From Kordia algicida (GTDB lineage: Bacteria > Bacteroidota > Bacteroidia > Flavobacteriales > Flavobacteriaceae), in NCBI RefSeq assembly GCF_051013375.1, contig NZ_CP142125.1: a stretch of DNA of 64,000 nt; one strand, written 5' to 3'. Of the stretch, positions 40,066-49,476 are shown piece by piece. The position numbers and the translations under genes were made by a program. Position 1 is the first letter of the stretch. The number at the start of each line of letters is the position of its first letter. The notes beneath the pieces were generated by a model. It was not told the DNA's origin and did not search any database. It saw only the letters and a program-made list of their open reading frames with translations.

Positions 40066-43000
40066 TTAGAATCCGAATCCTACACCAAAGGCAAAACGTG
40101 CGCCATCGTCAGCAGTAAATAGTGACAAATGAGCCGTAAGCATGTTTGCACCACTAAGCCAAATTCCGCCTCCGAGCGATGTATTCCATTTTTTTGAAGG
40201 ATCGCCATCTATCCAAACTCTACCATAATCAAATCCGCCAAAAAGACCTATATCTAATGGGATTAATCGTGTTTTTATTTTGCGTAGGTTTAAACGAATG
40301 TCTGTCGTTTGTACAAAAGCACGTTTTCCTGTAAAACGTTCGTTTCTGTATCCGCGTAAACCTGTATTTGCTCCTAAGTTTGCTCCTTGATAAAATTCAA
40401 ATTCATCACCAAAATTAACATGTCCGCGTAGTTTGGTTGCCAAAACTAATTGTCCGCTGGCGATTAATCGATGATCTATGGAGAATTCTGGAATTACGTA
40501 AGCAAAACCTTTGGAAGTACTTACATTATTTTTGTAACCTGTTTCCAAGCTTACTTCCATTCCCATCGTTGGAAACGCTGCATTGTCAACATTTTGAAAG
40601 TGGTATTTTGCGTTGACACCAAAGAAATCTTGCTTGTCAAATACACTTGAGTTTGCTGGGAAATTTTGTTCTAAGAAACGTCCGTTAGTCCGTTCTATTT
40701 CATTGCTTTCATATGACAATCCTGCTCTGAAGCTTCCGCCAAGTTGTCCGCGCCATATTAAAGATGGTGTAAATCGTATGGTCCGTATTTTTACACGATT
40801 GTAATCTAAATCAACATCCAAACCATCATTTTCATCTGCTTCCGCATTTGGCGTGTTGTTTCCAAATCCGAAGAAGTTTACCGCATAATTCGGACTGTTA
40901 AAATGTACGTCCAACATTAGATTCCAACGTCCAATGATGTTACTAAATTCTCCTGTATATCCTACATCAAATCCGCTAGTTGCAAAATAATATGCGCCGC
41001 GTAATGTGTGTCGTGATGTAAACGGATTGCGCTCAAAACCATAATCGGTCATTGTGGTAGAAAATCCTACTTTAAAACCATCATCAGGATTGAAACCTAG
41101 TGTTGGTAATATTTGTGTCGCTCCGTTTTTTAATTTTTTGTAGTTGTATACATTTGTTTCATAATTATCTGTCAGTATTCTGTGTCCTTTATTGGTGAGG
41201 AAAGTACTTTTCTTTGACTTGTAATCGTAATACGTTAGTTTTTTACCATTTTTTATATCGTAAGTATCATTATTTTGTCCACCGATCAAACGTACTTTTA
41301 TGAGATTATTCCCGTTTCCATATACATGAAATACATCGTCGTCATCTAACGCATATATCCAAATTTCTTTGGTTTCCGTTTTGTTGTAGGTTCGTTCGTG
41401 GAAGATATCTTTTTTCTCACCACCTTTTATTCGGTATGCCGTAACTTTTGTTTTTCCATTTGGCATGCGCTCTATGTCAAACCAATCGTCTTTGTTGGTT
41501 CCTTTCACGACAGCGAGTTTATTCATGAGTTTGTAATAACGATCTGAGATCGCTTGAAGATTTTCTCTCCTTGAGCGCAAATTCTTTTTAATGAGTTCCA
41601 TTTGTTCGTCCCGAACCGCTTCTGGAAATGATAAAAATGCTTTGTCAATAACTTCATCCGTGAGTCCATCTTGAATGGCTTTTACTTGTGCGTCCCAAAC
41701 TTCTTTTCCAGATTGTACTATTAGGCTCATATCTAGCGGATATGGCTCTACATTCATTCCTTTTACATCTTCTAAATCGCCACTATATTCTCGTAATAAT
41801 CTTGCTGTTGGAATAATTTTTACTGCTGTAGATAGTAGAAAACCGTCTGACATTTTAGAAAATGCCTGATCGCGATCTCTTGGCAACGGACGAAATACAC
41901 GTTGTCCGTTTTCTCTAAATTCTATCCAACGCCATTGATCTTGATGTCTATCCCAATCGCCAATAAGCATGTCGAACAAACGCGCACGAATGTAAGATGC
42001 TTCATCTAAAATGACATCTTCATCTTTGTTGAGTTTTTTCAACATATCATCTGTACTTTCCAAATCATTTTGATAGCCAAAACTTTTCTTATCATCATGA
42101 CCTTCAGACGTATGTTCTTCAATCATATACAATTCACCACCAAAATCGTCATTGTATTTTCCAAGTGCTTTTTGTTTTGGCACAAAATATAATACTGGAT
42201 TTGTGTGATATACACCAACAGCATCTGCCAATGTTCCTACGGCAAATGGTGCATACGGATGCGCTCCAGAGAATACATCTAAGAGCAAATCTTCTGTGAC
42301 AGTATTGTCAAATTGCCCTTTAATATATTGGTCTTTAAATAAAACGGCCTGCAAGTACCGAAGTGCTTGTTTGCGCAATGCACGCATGACATATTGCGCT
42401 CCGTCTTTGTCTTCTAATCGTAAGGATTTTGATTGATTTCCACCACCTTTTCGTACAGGTTTTAGTCCTCCAAAAAGCGTGTCTAAGTCTACGGTTGGCG
42501 CTTTTACTTCCGTACTGTATTGTTTGCGGTAACGTTCGCCCCATAAAAATTTATAGAAGCCCGATTTGTTCGTTTCTTCTGGTGTGTAAACGGACGCCGT
42601 AACTTCATTAGGAAATGTTTCTGGATATACCATTTCTACTTCTGGAGCTGGTGGACGAATTACTTGAGTTTCAAATACTACTTTGTTTTCAATCGCAGAA
42701 TAGAAACGTACATGCGAAGAACCATCTTCAAAAACGTCCAAACGAGCATATCCGTAAGTTCCGTAAGTGAATTTTCCTCCGCCAACATTACGAGTTCCAG
42801 ACATTTTTGCTCCCGAACCACTTACAATTTGGCGTAAATTATCTTCTTCAATGTATTGCAAACTGTGTTCGTGACCCGAAACGAAGATGACTTTATCATT
42901 TTCTTGTGATAGTGTAATGATACGCTTTCTGAGTTCATTGTAACGCTTGTGTGACTGATCTACATTTGCTGTTCCGCTTGTAGAACGCACTAAGTTTTTG

Positions 43001-43755
43001 ATGGTTCCTAAGATGGGAACTGGAGAAAGATGTGTTTTAAATGTGTATTGCGCATTGTGCGGCCCGTACGTATACATCGGATGGTGCAATGCTACAATTG
43101 TCGTTTTACCACGTGCTTTTTTGATTAAGCTACTGTATTCTTCAAGGAATTTTGTGCGTGTTTTTATTTGACAATCGTCATTCATAGTAGGATGTCTGTC
43201 CCAATTGGTAATGTACCATTGTGTATCAATAAGAATCAATTCAATATCGTCACTTACGTGGATTTTTTCGATGGGACAACCATTTTCAGGTAGAAACGTA
43301 TTTTTCCCAAGAATGTCTTCAATGTATTTTTCTTGTCGTTTGAGTCCTTCTAAACCGTTGCTATACCAATCGTGATTTCCTGGAATGAAAATCGTTTGCC
43401 CGTTAAAATCTTTTACAATACTTGTTTGTGCGTCTAACTGATGTGCTGCAAATTCGCGTCTTTTGTTAGATTTTTTTGGCAAACCAGCTGGGTAAATATT
43501 ATCTCCCAAAAAGATAGCTGTACTGTTTTTAGAGGCTTTTTGTAATTCTTTTTCCATCATTTGAAGCGCAACTGCTTTTCCGCCTAATGGAGAGTTTCCC
43601 GCATCTCCAATTAGATAGAAAGAGTGTTTTACTTCTTTATCTTCTGGATATGGATTCATGCTCATTTTTTCTGCATATTGTGCTTTGAAGGTTGCACATG
43701 CATTTATACACAGTAAAAAGACTATTATTCCTACGAATCGTAAAGATTTTATCAT
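40066..43755 (-). CDS. outer-membrane lipoprotein fusion: metallophosphoesterase, kinase-like region, Omp85 barrel
   Basis: A 1229-residue protein with a lipoprotein-like signal (Cys20 in INAC). Residues 45-350 are a calcineurin-like phosphoesterase with GDAG (50-53), GDN (84-86), GNHDW (126-130), ALHHP and VSGHEHS. The middle region (about 420-780) contains RLFDMLIGDWDRHQDQWRW (GDWDRH at 599-604) and RPLPRDRDQAF (about 624-633). This pairing recalls the catalytic Asp motifs of HipA/Fam20-type kinases; that is my inference. Residues ~880-1229 form an Omp85-type barrel with TGLRGYRNERFTG and a terminal Phe. The whole could process a phosphorylated substrate and assemble or export it. DUF6090 follows. 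Confidence 0.85.
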   Translation of the reverse strand: MIKSLRFVGIIVFLLCINACATFKAQYAEKMSMNPYPEDKEVKHSFYLIGDAGNSPLGGKAVALQMMEKELQKASKNSTAIFLGDNIYPAGLPKKSNKRREFAAHQLDAQTSIVKDFNGQTIFIPGNHDWYSNGLEGLKRQEKYIEDILGKNTFLPENGCPIEKIHVSDDIELILIDTQWYITNWDRHPTMNDDCQIKTRTKFLEEYSSLIKKARGKTTIVALHHPMYTYGPHNAQYTFKTHLSPVPILGTIKNLVRSTSGTANVDQSHKRYNELRKRIITLSQENDKVIFVSGHEHSLQYIEEDNLRQIVSGSGAKMSGTRNVGGGKFTYGTYGYARLDVFEDGSSHVRFYSAIENKVVFETQVIRPPAPEVEMVYPETFPNEVTASVYTPEETNKSGFYKFLWGERYRKQYSTEVKAPTVDLDTLFGGLKPVRKGGGNQSKSLRLEDKDGAQYVMRALRKQALRYLQAVLFKDQYIKGQFDNTVTEDLLLDVFSGAHPYAPFAVGTLADAVGVYHTNPVLYFVPKQKALGKYNDDFGGELYMIEEHTSEGHDDKKSFGYQNDLESTDDMLKKLNKDEDVILDEASYIRARLFDMLIGDWDRHQDQWRWIEFRENGQRVFRPLPRDRDQAFSKMSDGFLLSTAVKIIPTARLLREYSGDLEDVKGMNVEPYPLDMSLIVQSGKEVWDAQVKAIQDGLTDEVIDKAFLSFPEAVRDEQMELIKKNLRSRRENLQAISDRYYKLMNKLAVVKGTNKDDWFDIERMPNGKTKVTAYRIKGGEKKDIFHERTYNKTETKEIWIYALDDDDVFHVYGNGNNLIKVRLIGGQNNDTYDIKNGKKLTYYDYKSKKSTFLTNKGHRILTDNYETNVYNYKKLKNGATQILPTLGFNPDDGFKVGFSTTMTDYGFERNPFTSRHTLRGAYYFATSGFDVGYTGEFSNIIGRWNLMLDVHFNSPNYAVNFFGFGNNTPNAEADENDGLDVDLDYNRVKIRTIRFTPSLIWRGQLGGSFRAGLSYESNEIERTNGRFLEQNFPANSSVFDKQDFFGVNAKYHFQNVDNAAFPTMGMEVSLETGYKNNVSTSKGFAYVIPEFSIDHRLIASGQLVLATKLRGHVNFGDEFEFYQGANLGANTGLRGYRNERFTGKRAFVQTTDIRLNLRKIKTRLIPLDIGLFGGFDYGRVWIDGDPSKKWNTSLGGGIWLSGANMLTAHLSLFTADDGARFAFGVGFGF

Positions 43756-43808
43756 TGATTGTTATTTTGTTGCCTTAAAGATAATCATTCGTTTTTTAAT
43801 AAATGAAC

Positions 43809-44060
43809 TCAAATCATTTTACAGTGTTTTAAAAAGTGGATTACTTTCTCTGTTGGCATTTCACAAGGTTTTAATAGTTCTTGCTGACTTGTACAATAAT
43901 AGTTGAGACTTATAAAGTTGTTTCCGCCTAATTCTGAAGCGTATATTTTATAGCTTTTTCCTTGATTGAATTCACGTTTAATCACACCATATTTTGCATT
44001 TTTATACTGTACTTCCGAATAGCCAAGTGGAAAATTTTGTATTGTTTTTAGCAACGTCAT
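43809..44060 (-). CDS. small conserved hypothetical protein
   Basis: An 83-residue protein with no signal peptide or membrane helix. It has a central beta-rich part (KYGVIKREFNQGKSYKIYA, NFISLNYY) and a Cys-containing C-terminal part with CTSQQELLKPC and a final HCKMI. From memory, similar small proteins are widespread in Flavobacteriia, unnamed. It lies 29 bases after the glutaredoxin stop on the same strand and could form a small unit with it. The function is unknown. Confidence 0.7.
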   Translation of the reverse strand: MTLLKTIQNFPLGYSEVQYKNAKYGVIKREFNQGKSYKIYASELGGNNFISLNYYCTSQQELLKPCEMPTEKVIHFLKHCKMI

Positions 44061-44089
44061 TTAAAGTAATTTGAATCTAATTGTTATGC

Positions 44090-44365
44090 TTATGAATGTA
44101 TTAATTTCTCAAACCATTTGTGCAATTCTGCTTCACGCGGATTTCGTAATTTTTTATTTCCAATGATGATTGTTGGAAAGTTGAGTTTTTTGTTTGTGTA
44201 TAAATTGCGCAGTTCGTCTGCATGATTTTCGTTTTCTAGAACGTCCAAAAATTGATACGGAAGCTTTTTCTCGTCTAAGAACGTTTTGTAATAGTTGGTT
44301 TTATGACATGTTTTTGTTCCGTAGAGCTTTATTTTAGGAATGTGTTTCATATATAAATAGTCCAT
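44090..44365 (-). CDS. glutaredoxin-like protein
   Basis: A 91-residue thioredoxin-fold protein. KIKLYGTKTCHKTNYYKTFLD carries the active-site-like CHKT with a single Cys, and LNFPTIIIGNKKLRNP has the cis-Pro loop. An in-frame ATG at 44350 is an alternative start. A single-Cys CxxT motif suggests monothiol glutathione-dependent chemistry rather than dithiol reduction. Known relatives include glutaredoxin-family redox and Fe-S proteins. It is followed by the 83-residue hypothetical protein. Confidence 0.85.
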   Translation of the reverse strand: MDYLYMKHIPKIKLYGTKTCHKTNYYKTFLDEKKLPYQFLDVLENENHADELRNLYTNKKLNFPTIIIGNKKLRNPREAELHKWFEKLIHS

Positions 44366-44488
44366 TTTTTTATTGTAAACTTACAGCAATACACTGTACA
44401 GAATTTTCAAACAAATGCTTTCGTTTTTAACATCTTTGACAAACATTAATTAAAGTTTAGTATTTTTACTTAAATTAAAGAAACCTTT

Positions 44489-45706
44489 ATGGAAACCCTT
44501 ATCGCCGAAGTTGAAAAGTATGTGATTGATTTTTTGAATAAGAAAGTAGATCAATCATATGTATATCACAACCTTACACATACCAAATCTGTTGTTGCCA
44601 AAACTAAAGAACTTATTGAAGGACTCGGAATTGAAGAAAAACAAGCCAACCTACTTATTATTGCGGCATGGTTTCACGATACAGGTTATGTGAATGGAAT
44701 TGATGGTCATGAAGAAGAAAGCGTAAAGATTGCCACAGCATTTTTGAAGAATCATGAGATTTCTGAAGAAGATTTAAATGTCATCAATCAATTGATTTTG
44801 GCAACAAAAATGGGTCGTAAACCTGAGAATTTGTTAGAACAGATTATTTCTGATGCAGATTGTGGACACATTGGAAGTAAGAATTTTGCAGAAGTTACCG
44901 AATTACTCCGCAAAGAAATTGAATTGACACAAGGCGAATCTATTTCAGAGTCAGATTGGTTGAAAGAGAATATCCGATTTTTATCTGAACAACATACGTT
45001 TCATACTTCATTTGCTTCAAAAAACTGGCAAAAACGGAAAGGAAAAAATCTTGCCAAATTGTTGAAATCAAAGAATAAGGTTTCTAAAGAAGTAAAGAAG
45101 TTAAAGCAAAAGAAAGCCGAACTTAAGTATAAAAAGACAAAAATTAATACGCCAGAACGTGGAATTGAAACCATGTTTCGTGTAACGTTAAAGAATCATA
45201 TTGAACTGAGTAATATTGCTGACACTAAAGCAAACATACTTTTATCGGTAAATGCCATTATTATTTCCTTAGTATTATCCACTTTAGTGTCAAAATTAGA
45301 CAAAGCCGATAACGAACATTTAATTGTCCCAACTATTATCTTTACATTATTTACCGTTATTTCTATGGTATTATCCATTTTAGCTACTAGACCAAATGTA
45401 ACGGAAGGAAAATTTGACAAGAAAGATGTAGAAGCGAAGAAAGTGAATTTACTGTTTTTTGGAAATTTCCATAAGATGAGTTTGCCTGATTTTGAATGGG
45501 CAATTAGTGAAGTCATGAAAGATAGGGATTATTTGTACGGATCACTCACGAAAGATTTATACTTTTTAGGAAAAGTACTCGATAGAAAGTATAAAATTCT
45601 CCGATTGACCTATTTGGTTTTCATGATTGGAATTATCATATCAGTGATTGCGTTTGCTATTGCATTTGCTTTGCGTCCCGATACACTTCCTATCATTGCA
45701 GCGTAA
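44489..45706 (+). CDS. HD-domain phosphohydrolase fused to a PycTM (DUF5706) membrane effector domain
   Basis: A 405-residue protein. Residues ~20-180 are an HD domain (His27/His31 in YHNLTHTKS, His63-Asp64 in WFHDTGY, ISDADCGHIG at 120-129). A lysine-rich linker (about 185-220) leads to a membrane domain. There, HIELSNIADTKANILLSVNA (about 237-256) is the signature of the Pycsar effector family PycTM, with helices at about 250-268, 278-298 and 373-395. PycTM proteins disrupt membranes when bound to cyclic nucleotides made by a PycC cyclase. No cyclase is adjacent. The HD domain may degrade or sense the nucleotide. Confidence 0.87.
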   Translation: METLIAEVEKYVIDFLNKKVDQSYVYHNLTHTKSVVAKTKELIEGLGIEEKQANLLIIAAWFHDTGYVNGIDGHEEESVKIATAFLKNHEISEEDLNVINQLILATKMGRKPENLLEQIISDADCGHIGSKNFAEVTELLRKEIELTQGESISESDWLKENIRFLSEQHTFHTSFASKNWQKRKGKNLAKLLKSKNKVSKEVKKLKQKKAELKYKKTKINTPERGIETMFRVTLKNHIELSNIADTKANILLSVNAIIISLVLSTLVSKLDKADNEHLIVPTIIFTLFTVISMVLSILATRPNVTEGKFDKKDVEAKKVNLLFFGNFHKMSLPDFEWAISEVMKDRDYLYGSLTKDLYFLGKVLDRKYKILRLTYLVFMIGIIISVIAFAIAFALRPDTLPIIAA

Positions 45707-45708
45707 TT

Positions 45709-45846
45709 AAAAAGAGGCAGTTTTAAAAGCTTACACAAACGTTATTTTGAGTGTGTGACTCAGCATCTCATTATACTGAATCAAATTCAGCAAAAGAGTT
45801 CGGTTTGAAGAAATTTATACTTTTCAGTCAGCTGCTTTTACTTGTT
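45709..45846. repeat. degenerate relative of the 4150-4391 intergenic element
   Basis: The left part aaaaagaggcagttttaaaag and right part cttttcagtcagctgctttta are partly reverse-complementary. The inside shares the ctgaa...ttcag core and a gtttgaagaaatttatactttt stretch matching the right end of the 4150-4391 copy. It lies directly after the HD-PycTM stop and may serve as its terminator. Confidence 0.6.
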
Positions 45847-46026
45847 TTATATGAAGTGATTTAAACTTTTTTGATTTGCTAAAAAATTACTGTTTTTCAG
45901 CCCTGTTTTCGTCTTTTTTTCGTTCCGTAGCGCTGCTATGAAACTCAAAAAAGCCTTCAAGAATACTTAAAACTTCTAATTTTCGCTTAAACCCGAAAAG
46001 TTTAAATCACTTCTATTTTTAAAATC
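45847..46026. other. intergenic stretch between convergent genes
   Basis: The rest of the 320-bp gap after the HD-PycTM gene. It is AT-rich and holds a cgtttttttcgttccgtagcgctgc-like phrase, similar to flavobacterial intergenic repeats, and a short inverted aaaactttt/aaaagttta pair around 45867-46011. No open reading frame or promoter is supported. Confidence 0.4.
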
Positions 46027-48399
46027 TTATTTGAATTCTTCCATTAATTCATCAATTGTTAAAGATGATTTTTCGCTGAAGTCATCTTGATAAATTACTT
46101 CCACACGCAAAGCTCGCAAGCCTGAAACGCCTTGCAAATCTTCCAATTCTAGTTTTTCAAGTTTTCCAAAATAATTTTTTGCCTGCATGTATTTGATGTA
46201 CTTTATGTATTCGCGTGCATCCTTATCTTGTGAATATACAATTGCAATTTTTCCAGGAATTGTGAGACGTTCTGTAGTATTTTTAATATGTGCTTTGTCA
46301 ATACGTTTTTTGATAATTTCATAACGAATGTTGTAAGCGCCATCTACATCAAATTGCTTTTCGTCCATACGGAATTTAATCGCCAACGGATTGCTGTGCA
46401 CTAAAATTAACGAAGCTACTTGCAAATCGTGCTCCATTAGCTTTCGTGCGTTGTGTGCAACTTGCTCCATTTCGTACATGTTCTGCAATTGCCACAAACG
46501 CAAGTTGTATAAATACAATTTGTGGAAATTTTGGTCTTTTACCAATGATTGTCCGATATACATATTATACTCAACTCCATCAGTTTTGTAACGCTCAAAG
46601 TAATGCGGAAACATAGCTTGTGCTTCTTCTTGCTTTTTGTCAATGTAAGCTGCCAATTGCGTATTTAAAATCGCAACACTGTCTTCGTACGCTTTACGTT
46701 TGTCATACACTACTTTTAAGTTGGCATCTAAACTGTTAATGTATTCCGTAATGAGCAATGCAAGTTTCGGATCGGTTGCTTTTAGGTGATTGAATACAGG
46801 ATAAATATCTTTTTTTAAGAATTGTAATATTCCTAGCTCATCACCAGCTTTTAGTCCTTCTTGCGTTTCGCTTAAATATGTTGCTACTCTGAAAATTAAT
46901 TCTTCATAAATTGGAAGTTTGTGTTGCTTTAATGCAGCTTCCAATACTTTGATTGCTAACTCTAATTGTGTTGTCAAATCTTCTTTGATCGCTTCATTAC
47001 GAGCTAAAGAAGAACCTTTAATATCACTTTGTCCAAACAACGGATATACTTGTTCAAATACGATATCTTCGATTTGAGGATTTTCTACATTTTCCGCCAA
47101 TTGGTATTGATAATTTTCTGCTGCACTATAAAAACGCCATTTTACCGCAGGATGAATAGACGTATATTGCTCCTGAATCGTTGCTTCTAGTGTGTTTTGA
47201 AAATCTTCTGATGCACGAGAAACAGCCGTTTCAAAGACAGGAATAATATCTTGTAGTTTTTGTTGATTTACCGAATTAAGTTCGTATGCTCTTGGTGAGG
47301 CAATTTCTAATACCGCCAAATCTCTACCTTTAGAAGCTACAATAGGAATTAAAATAATACTTTGAATTCCTTGTGCTTTCAATCGATTGTAAAATCCGTT
47401 TTCACCAGAAAGCTTTCCATAGTTTTCAATATTAGAGATTGCTATCTCTTCATTCTTTTTAAAAATATGCTCTACAATTCCATGGCAGAAAAATTCTGTA
47501 CAGGCAACTTCATGTTCATCTTTAAAAAGTAAGCTCTCCGAGCGTTTTATGTGACTTTTAAAAGTGTTTTTATCTAAGGCTCCAAATACGGAATATCCTA
47601 ATTTTAAATCTTTTATGTTGAAAAATTCGCTTAAATTTTTACGCAAAGAAGCAACCAAATTGTCATCACTTCGCAATAAGTTTTCACGAATTGACGATAA
47701 GGTTTCATCAAAAGTAACATCAAAAAGATTCATGATTCCAAATCCTTTAAAAATGTAGCTATTTAATGGAAATTTCTGTTTCCAAACTTCAATATTGTCG
47801 TAATTGTCTAATAACAATCGGACATCTTCTTCTGTTATTTTTGGTGCATCTTCTGTTGGTATTACTTGGCAAAAATCGCCATTAAACGCAACTCTATAAT
47901 GCTTGGTAACGCCCAGTTTTTTATCAGGAATATCAAAATAAAAAGGACGTTTTAAATCAATCGTATATCCATAACATACATTTAAAATCATCACACAGGC
48001 ATGCAGATACAATTCTCTTTCAGATAAATTTCTTGCGGTAAAATCATAATCGTCTCCAGCATTTTTAAGGATATTTTTGAGTCGATTTGAATATTTAAAA
48101 GATTGAAACGAAAATGGAATCGTAGCCACTTTAATTTCATTATCCGTTAAAATTTCTGGGAACAAACCTTCTAAAACCAAGTCAATTTGTTCTTTGTATT
48201 TCTCTAATTTTGTCAGGTCAGTAAAGCCTTCGCGTAACTCAGGATAATTTTCCAGATATTCCGTTATCTCTATTGCAGACTTGTGGTACGGATGATTTTC
48301 ATCTTCTACATATTTATCATAAAAAGAGATTACCTGATCGAAACTGATAACCAGTTGCAACGGTAAATTCAAGTTGTGATGTTCGCTATTCTGACCCAT
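46027..48399 (-). CDS. large cytosolic GAF-domain protein
   Basis: About 790 residues, without signal peptide or membrane helix. A GAF-like domain lies at about 295-400 (ACTEFFCHGIVEHIFKK, GIQSIILIPIVASKGRDLAVLEIAS). The flanking N- and C-terminal halves are mostly helical and unrecognised, with a Leu/Glu-rich tail. I see no kinase, cyclase, EAL or GGDEF domain, so output would be through protein interaction. The ATG at 48399 is preferred over 48411 because a -7 box at 48420-48427 leaves a short leader. It is convergent to the HD-PycTM gene; a nucleotide-sensing GAF next to a nucleotide-type effector is suggestive only. Confidence 0.8.
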   Translation of the reverse strand: MGQNSEHHNLNLPLQLVISFDQVISFYDKYVEDENHPYHKSAIEITEYLENYPELREGFTDLTKLEKYKEQIDLVLEGLFPEILTDNEIKVATIPFSFQSFKYSNRLKNILKNAGDDYDFTARNLSERELYLHACVMILNVCYGYTIDLKRPFYFDIPDKKLGVTKHYRVAFNGDFCQVIPTEDAPKITEEDVRLLLDNYDNIEVWKQKFPLNSYIFKGFGIMNLFDVTFDETLSSIRENLLRSDDNLVASLRKNLSEFFNIKDLKLGYSVFGALDKNTFKSHIKRSESLLFKDEHEVACTEFFCHGIVEHIFKKNEEIAISNIENYGKLSGENGFYNRLKAQGIQSIILIPIVASKGRDLAVLEIASPRAYELNSVNQQKLQDIIPVFETAVSRASEDFQNTLEATIQEQYTSIHPAVKWRFYSAAENYQYQLAENVENPQIEDIVFEQVYPLFGQSDIKGSSLARNEAIKEDLTTQLELAIKVLEAALKQHKLPIYEELIFRVATYLSETQEGLKAGDELGILQFLKKDIYPVFNHLKATDPKLALLITEYINSLDANLKVVYDKRKAYEDSVAILNTQLAAYIDKKQEEAQAMFPHYFERYKTDGVEYNMYIGQSLVKDQNFHKLYLYNLRLWQLQNMYEMEQVAHNARKLMEHDLQVASLILVHSNPLAIKFRMDEKQFDVDGAYNIRYEIIKKRIDKAHIKNTTERLTIPGKIAIVYSQDKDAREYIKYIKYMQAKNYFGKLEKLELEDLQGVSGLRALRVEVIYQDDFSEKSSLTIDELMEEFK

Positions 48400-48419
48400 A
48401 ATTGAAACCATTTAATTTA

Positions 48420-48427
48420 CAAAGATA
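48420..48427 (-). promoter_or_regulatory. -7 promoter box (TATCTTTG) of the GAF gene
   Basis: An exact TAnnTTTG match on the minus strand, about 20 bases before the preferred ATG at 48399. Confidence 0.5.
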
Positions 48428-48576
48428 CGAAATCCTTGATTGTGTATGTGTTTAGACGTTTTGTTTAACGTTATATTACAGTAAATTAACCTTTATTTTT
48501 CGTTATATAAAAAATACTTTTACCCTTTACGTTTTGAGTTTTGCATTTTATAAGTAACTTAGTTTAAAACTAATTC

Positions 48577-49476
48577 ATGTCTTCACAAACTCGCTTGACA
48601 CGAGCGTATAAAAATGCGCTTCGAATTCCATTTGACCATTCTTCTAAAATTGTGATGTTTAGCGATTGCCATCGTGGCGATAATAGTTTTGCGGACGATT
48701 TTGCCAACAATAGAAACATCTATTTTCATGCTTTAAAACAGTACTATAAAGAAGGTTTTACCTATTGCGAACTCGGTGATGGCGATGAGTTATGGGAAAA
48801 TTTAAATTTTGAATCTATTTTTTCAGCACACAAGAATGTGTATATGATTATGAAAGCATTTCATGAAGACAACCGATTGCATTTAATTTGGGGAAATCAT
48901 GATATGGTGTATCGCAATGAGAAATATGTACAAAAACACTTGTCAACCTATTTTGATCCAAAAACAGGAACTGACAAACCCTTGTTTACCGATTTGAAAT
49001 ATCATGAAGGAATTGTGCTGAAACATACCAAAACACAGCAAGAACTTTTTTTGACACACGGACATCAAGCTGATTGGTGGAATTATCTGTTTTGGAAATG
49101 GAGTCGTTTTATGGTACGTGCATTGTGGGCGCCTTTGCAAATTATGGGAATTCACGATCCGACAAGTCCTGCGCGGAATTACAAGAATTTGATAAAAGTT
49201 GAACGTAAGATTAAAAAGTGGATTATTGATAATGACAATATCATCACCGTGACAGGACATACGCATCGTCCGCGATTTCCAAATCCAGATGAGATTTCTT
49301 TCTTTAATGATGGAAGTTGTGTGCATCCGAGAAGCATCACGGGAATTGAGATTGAAAATAACGCAATTTCGTTGATTAAATGGTATACCTCAACTACTGA
49401 TGAAGGCGTTTTAAAGATTGAACGGGAAGTGTTGGAAGGTCCACGAACGTTGACGGATTATAAAAGTAGGTTGTAG
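48577..49476 (+). CDS. calcineurin-like metallophosphoesterase
   Basis: A 299-residue cytosolic enzyme with the full two-metal set: FSDCHRGD, GDGDELWE, WGNHDM, LTHGHQAD and VTGHTHRP. The overall pattern recalls UDP-2,3-diacylglucosamine hydrolases (LpxH/LpxI-like) and other flavobacterial phosphoesterases, but the substrate cannot be fixed. It has its own start 178 bases from the divergent GAF gene. The last ~50 residues are beta-rich and may form an added subdomain. Confidence 0.88.
   Translation: MSSQTRLTRAYKNALRIPFDHSSKIVMFSDCHRGDNSFADDFANNRNIYFHALKQYYKEGFTYCELGDGDELWENLNFESIFSAHKNVYMIMKAFHEDNRLHLIWGNHDMVYRNEKYVQKHLSTYFDPKTGTDKPLFTDLKYHEGIVLKHTKTQQELFLTHGHQADWWNYLFWKWSRFMVRALWAPLQIMGIHDPTSPARNYKNLIKVERKIKKWIIDNDNIITVTGHTHRPRFPNPDEISFFNDGSCVHPRSITGIEIENNAISLIKWYTSTTDEGVLKIEREVLEGPRTLTDYKSRL

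Noticed and set aside
38265..45706. Complete defence island
   Set aside because: SIR2-like and HD-PycTM genes suggest it, but the genes between them (DUF6090, phosphoesterase-barrel fusion, glutaredoxin) are not known defence genes, and no cyclase, integrase or restriction gene is present.
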